From positions 372,001-436,000 of the forward strand of contig CBDCMH010000001.1 in the NCBI GenBank assembly GCA_965218935.1: 64,000 nucleotides of DNA, read 5' to 3'. Of this stretch, positions 61,831 through 64,000 are shown piece after piece; the stretch's first letter is position 1, and each line of letters begins with the position of its first letter. Origin of the DNA: JADFOI01 sp965218935. Lineage in GTDB: Bacteria; Acidobacteriota; UBA6911; RPQK01; JADFOI01. The notes beneath the pieces are model-generated. The model did not search any database. It was not told the origin of the DNA and saw only the letters and a list, made by a program, of their open reading frames with translations. The translations under genes and the position numbers were made by a program.

Positions 61831-64000
61831 ATGGAATCCGCCAAAGCCGACCAGGAACAGATCACCCTACCCATAACCGGGATGACCTGTGCCAACTGTG
61901 CCGCCACCATCCAGCGAACTCTGGAAAAGAAGGTGGTGGGTGTGGTGGGAGCGACGGTCAATTTTGCCACCGAGAAGGCTCGGGTTGAGTATGACCCCTC
62001 TCAGGTGAGCCGGAGCGACCTGGTGGAAGCCATCGAGAAGATTGGCTATTTCGTGGCAGAGAGCGGACCGGATGGGCTGGAAGACCGAGAACGAGCTGCC
62101 CGCCAGGGTGAGATTTTAACCCAGACTTACAAGTTCTGGATCGGTTTGGCTTTCTCCCTACCCTTGTTTCTCCTGAGCATGACCCGAGACTTTGGGTTGC
62201 TGGGAGCCTGGGCTGATGCTTCCTGGGTCAATGGGCTGATGCTGGCTCTGGCCACCCCCGTACAATTTTACGTGGGCTGGGACTACTACGTCGGTGCTTT
62301 CAAAGCCCTTCGCAACCGCTCGGCCAATATGGATGTATTGATCGCGATGGGCTCCTCGGCCGCCTACTTTTACAGCATCCCGGTCACCGTGGCGCTGACC
62401 TTGGGCAGTTCCGCTCTGGGAACCCATGTCTACTATGAAACGGCTGCCGTCATCATCACCCTGATCAAACTGGGAAAGCTGTTGGAAGTTCGCGCCAAAG
62501 GCCAAACCAGTGCGGCCATCAAAAAACTCATGGGTCTGCGGCCCAAGACGGCCCGGGTGCTGAGAGACCATCAGGAAATCGACATTCCTATTTTCGAGGT
62601 AGCCGTAGCCGACATCGTCATCGTCCGGCCGGGAGAAAAGATTCCCGTGGATGGGATCGTCATCGAAGGGCGATCAGGAGTGGACGAGAGCATGATGACG
62701 GGTGAGAGTCTCCCCGTTACCAAGCAGACGGGTGACGAGGTCATCGGCGGTTCCATCAACAAGCAGGGAAGACTCAAATTCGAGGCCACGCGGGTGGGAT
62801 CCGAAACGGCCTTGGCACAGATTATTCGTCTGGTGGAAGAGGCTCAAGGAAGCCGGGCACCCATTCAGCGCCTTGCCGATCAGGTGGCCGGTGTCTTCGT
62901 ACCCATCGTGATTCTTATCGCTTTGATCACCTTTCTGATTTGGTGGCTCGTTGTCGACGTGGGTCTGACCGCTGCCATGATTCGGACGGTGGCCGTGCTG
63001 GTGATCGCCTGCCCCTGTGCTCTGGGACTGGCCACGCCGACCGCAATTATGGTGGCGACGGGGCGGGGAGCCCAACAGGGCATTCTTTTTAAGAACAGTC
63101 AGGCCTTGGAGCAGGCTCATTCGCTCAAAGTGGTTGTGTTGGACAAAACCGGGACGCTCACATTGGGGGAACCCTCCGTCACCGATATCCGGGTCAAAGA
63201 CCAGAACCTGGAAAATGGGGATCAAGCGGCCGCACCCGATTCCTCCACTTCTTCAAATCAATTGCTGTACTTGGCTGCTTCGGTGGAAGGGGGAAGCGAA
63301 CATCCCCTGGGCGAGGCCATTGTAAGAGCCGCTCAGGAACGAGGACTGGAGTTGAGCCAACCGGAAGAATTTGAATCTCAGACGGGCCAGGGAGTCGTTG
63401 CTCGTGTTGAAGGGCGCCCTGTGGCCCTGGGCAACCTCAAAATGATGAAGAAGAGCTCGGTTCAGCTTAACGGGCTTGAGGCGGAAGCAGAGCGCCTGCA
63501 ATCCGAAGCCCGAACCGTTGTGTGGGTGGCGGGTGACGGTGAAGCCTTGGGTCTTATCGGCATCGCCGATACCTTGAAACCAGGCTCAAAGGAGGCGGTT
63601 CAGCAGATGCATCAACTGGGCTTGACGGTGGTCATGATGACCGGCGACAACGCCACCACGGCGCGTAAGATTGCTGAGCAAGTGGGAATCGATCAGGTCT
63701 TGTCCGAGGTGCTTCCTGGTGAAAAGGCGGCCCAGATTCAAAAGCTGCAAACCGAGAGCGGGGGATTGGTAGGGATGGTGGGAGACGGTATCAATGATGC
63801 CCCTGCCCTGGCTCAGGCCGACGTGGGAATCGCCATCGGTACGGGCACCGACGTGGCTATGGCGGCGGCGGACGTGACTCTGATGCGAGGGGATCTTCGC
63901 TCTGTTCCCCAGTCCATCGCACTCAGCAAGGCCACCCTGCGGACCATCAAACAGAATCTCTTCTGGGCCTTTTTCTATAACGTGGTTCTCATCCCTGTGG
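61831..64000 (+). CDS. copA: Copper-exporting P1B-type ATPase CopA (3' end outside window)
   Basis: An inner-membrane ATPase pumping Cu(I) out of the cytoplasm. The visible 723 residues start with one metal-binding domain (GMTCANCAA). Six helices follow to the transport motif CPC (Cys394, Cys396). TGES is the actuator loop, DKTGT carries the phosphorylated Asp438, HP in EHPLGEA binds ATP, and GDGINDAPAL closes the P domain. The two last helices are just reached; about 20-40 residues are missing. It starts 8 nt after copZ. Confidence 0.97.
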   Translation, partial: MESAKADQEQITLPITGMTCANCAATIQRTLEKKVVGVVGATVNFATEKARVEYDPSQVSRSDLVEAIEKIGYFVAESGPDGLEDRERAARQGEILTQTYKFWIGLAFSLPLFLLSMTRDFGLLGAWADASWVNGLMLALATPVQFYVGWDYYVGAFKALRNRSANMDVLIAMGSSAAYFYSIPVTVALTLGSSALGTHVYYETAAVIITLIKLGKLLEVRAKGQTSAAIKKLMGLRPKTARVLRDHQEIDIPIFEVAVADIVIVRPGEKIPVDGIVIEGRSGVDESMMTGESLPVTKQTGDEVIGGSINKQGRLKFEATRVGSETALAQIIRLVEEAQGSRAPIQRLADQVAGVFVPIVILIALITFLIWWLVVDVGLTAAMIRTVAVLVIACPCALGLATPTAIMVATGRGAQQGILFKNSQALEQAHSLKVVVLDKTGTLTLGEPSVTDIRVKDQNLENGDQAAAPDSSTSSNQLLYLAASVEGGSEHPLGEAIVRAAQERGLELSQPEEFESQTGQGVVARVEGRPVALGNLKMMKKSSVQLNGLEAEAERLQSEARTVVWVAGDGEALGLIGIADTLKPGSKEAVQQMHQLGLTVVMMTGDNATTARKIAEQVGIDQVLSEVLPGEKAAQIQKLQTESGGLVGMVGDGINDAPALAQADVGIAIGTGTDVAMAAADVTLMRGDLRSVPQSIALSKATLRTIKQNLFWAFFYNVVLIPV

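Overview
The window is a moderately GC-rich bacterial chromosome segment. It carries mostly housekeeping and accessory genes, and mobile debris is concentrated in a few places. The gene set includes a membrane-anchored Hanks-type Ser/Thr kinase, a Tes-like radical SAM lipid enzyme, GldA/GldFG/DUF4340 export genes, MddA, ECF sigma with zinc-finger anti-sigma, and CIRCE-controlled groESL. This mix suggests an uncultured Acidobacteriota-like organism. That is an inference from gene content only; no rRNA lies in the window.

Layout. 1-10,020 (minus strand): sdhA/frdA (cut by the window edge), lon, a gldA-gldFG-DUF4340 export operon, and a SEC-C/membrane/CcmH-like protein. 10,020-12,810: a decay zone with a consensus sigma-54 promoter, an rpoD N-terminal fragment cut by a degenerate two-ORF insertion sequence, and a fragment of a palindromic repeat. 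12,812-20,271: Ser/Thr kinase, Dabb protein, zinc-ribbon protein, PilZ protein, mddA, a candidate structured RNA, a three-gene secreted/membrane/helix-hairpin-helix set, a 200-bp inverted-repeat element and a pilin. 20,640-23,620: RRM protein, an unknown membrane protein, an IS1182-type transposon beside a broken SnoaL gene, and tRNA-Cys. 23,686-32,424: M28 peptidase, then a TetR-TolC-HlyD-ATPase-ATPase-permease-permease efflux operon in which TolC and one permease look damaged. 32,504-38,165: M48 peptidase and moaA (divergent), tRNA-Gly, yraN, lysine 6-transaminase and cysS. 38,182-43,346: a PMT-family glycosyltransferase, groEL, groES under CIRCE, purC and a Fis-like protein. 43,426-44,662: an IS3-family element. 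44,689-56,026: smc, an S55-type protease-like protein with a beta-propeller partner, an anti-sigma/ECF pair, a solute-binding lipoprotein and nfuA. 56,373-60,833: the Tes-like enzyme, pterin carbinolamine dehydratase, a zinc-finger protein, a DUF2203 protein and an M23 peptidase. 60,834-64,000: a third inverted-repeat element, then a csoR-copZ-copA copper operon that runs off the end.

Functional links. The copper operon has a visible promoter and a CsoR-type operator. The efflux operon has a sigma-70 promoter and a palindromic TetR-type operator. The ECF sigma gene carries an ECF-type promoter in front of itself. groESL has an almost perfect CIRCE.

The most unusual signals are: a small inverted-repeat element present in five copies, three of which supply the stop codon of the neighbouring gene; a promoter-preceded three-way-junction RNA candidate at 17,112-17,190; the bacterial Tes-like radical SAM enzyme; a sigma-54 promoter in front of a truncated rpoD; and near-leaderless start sites on several genes.
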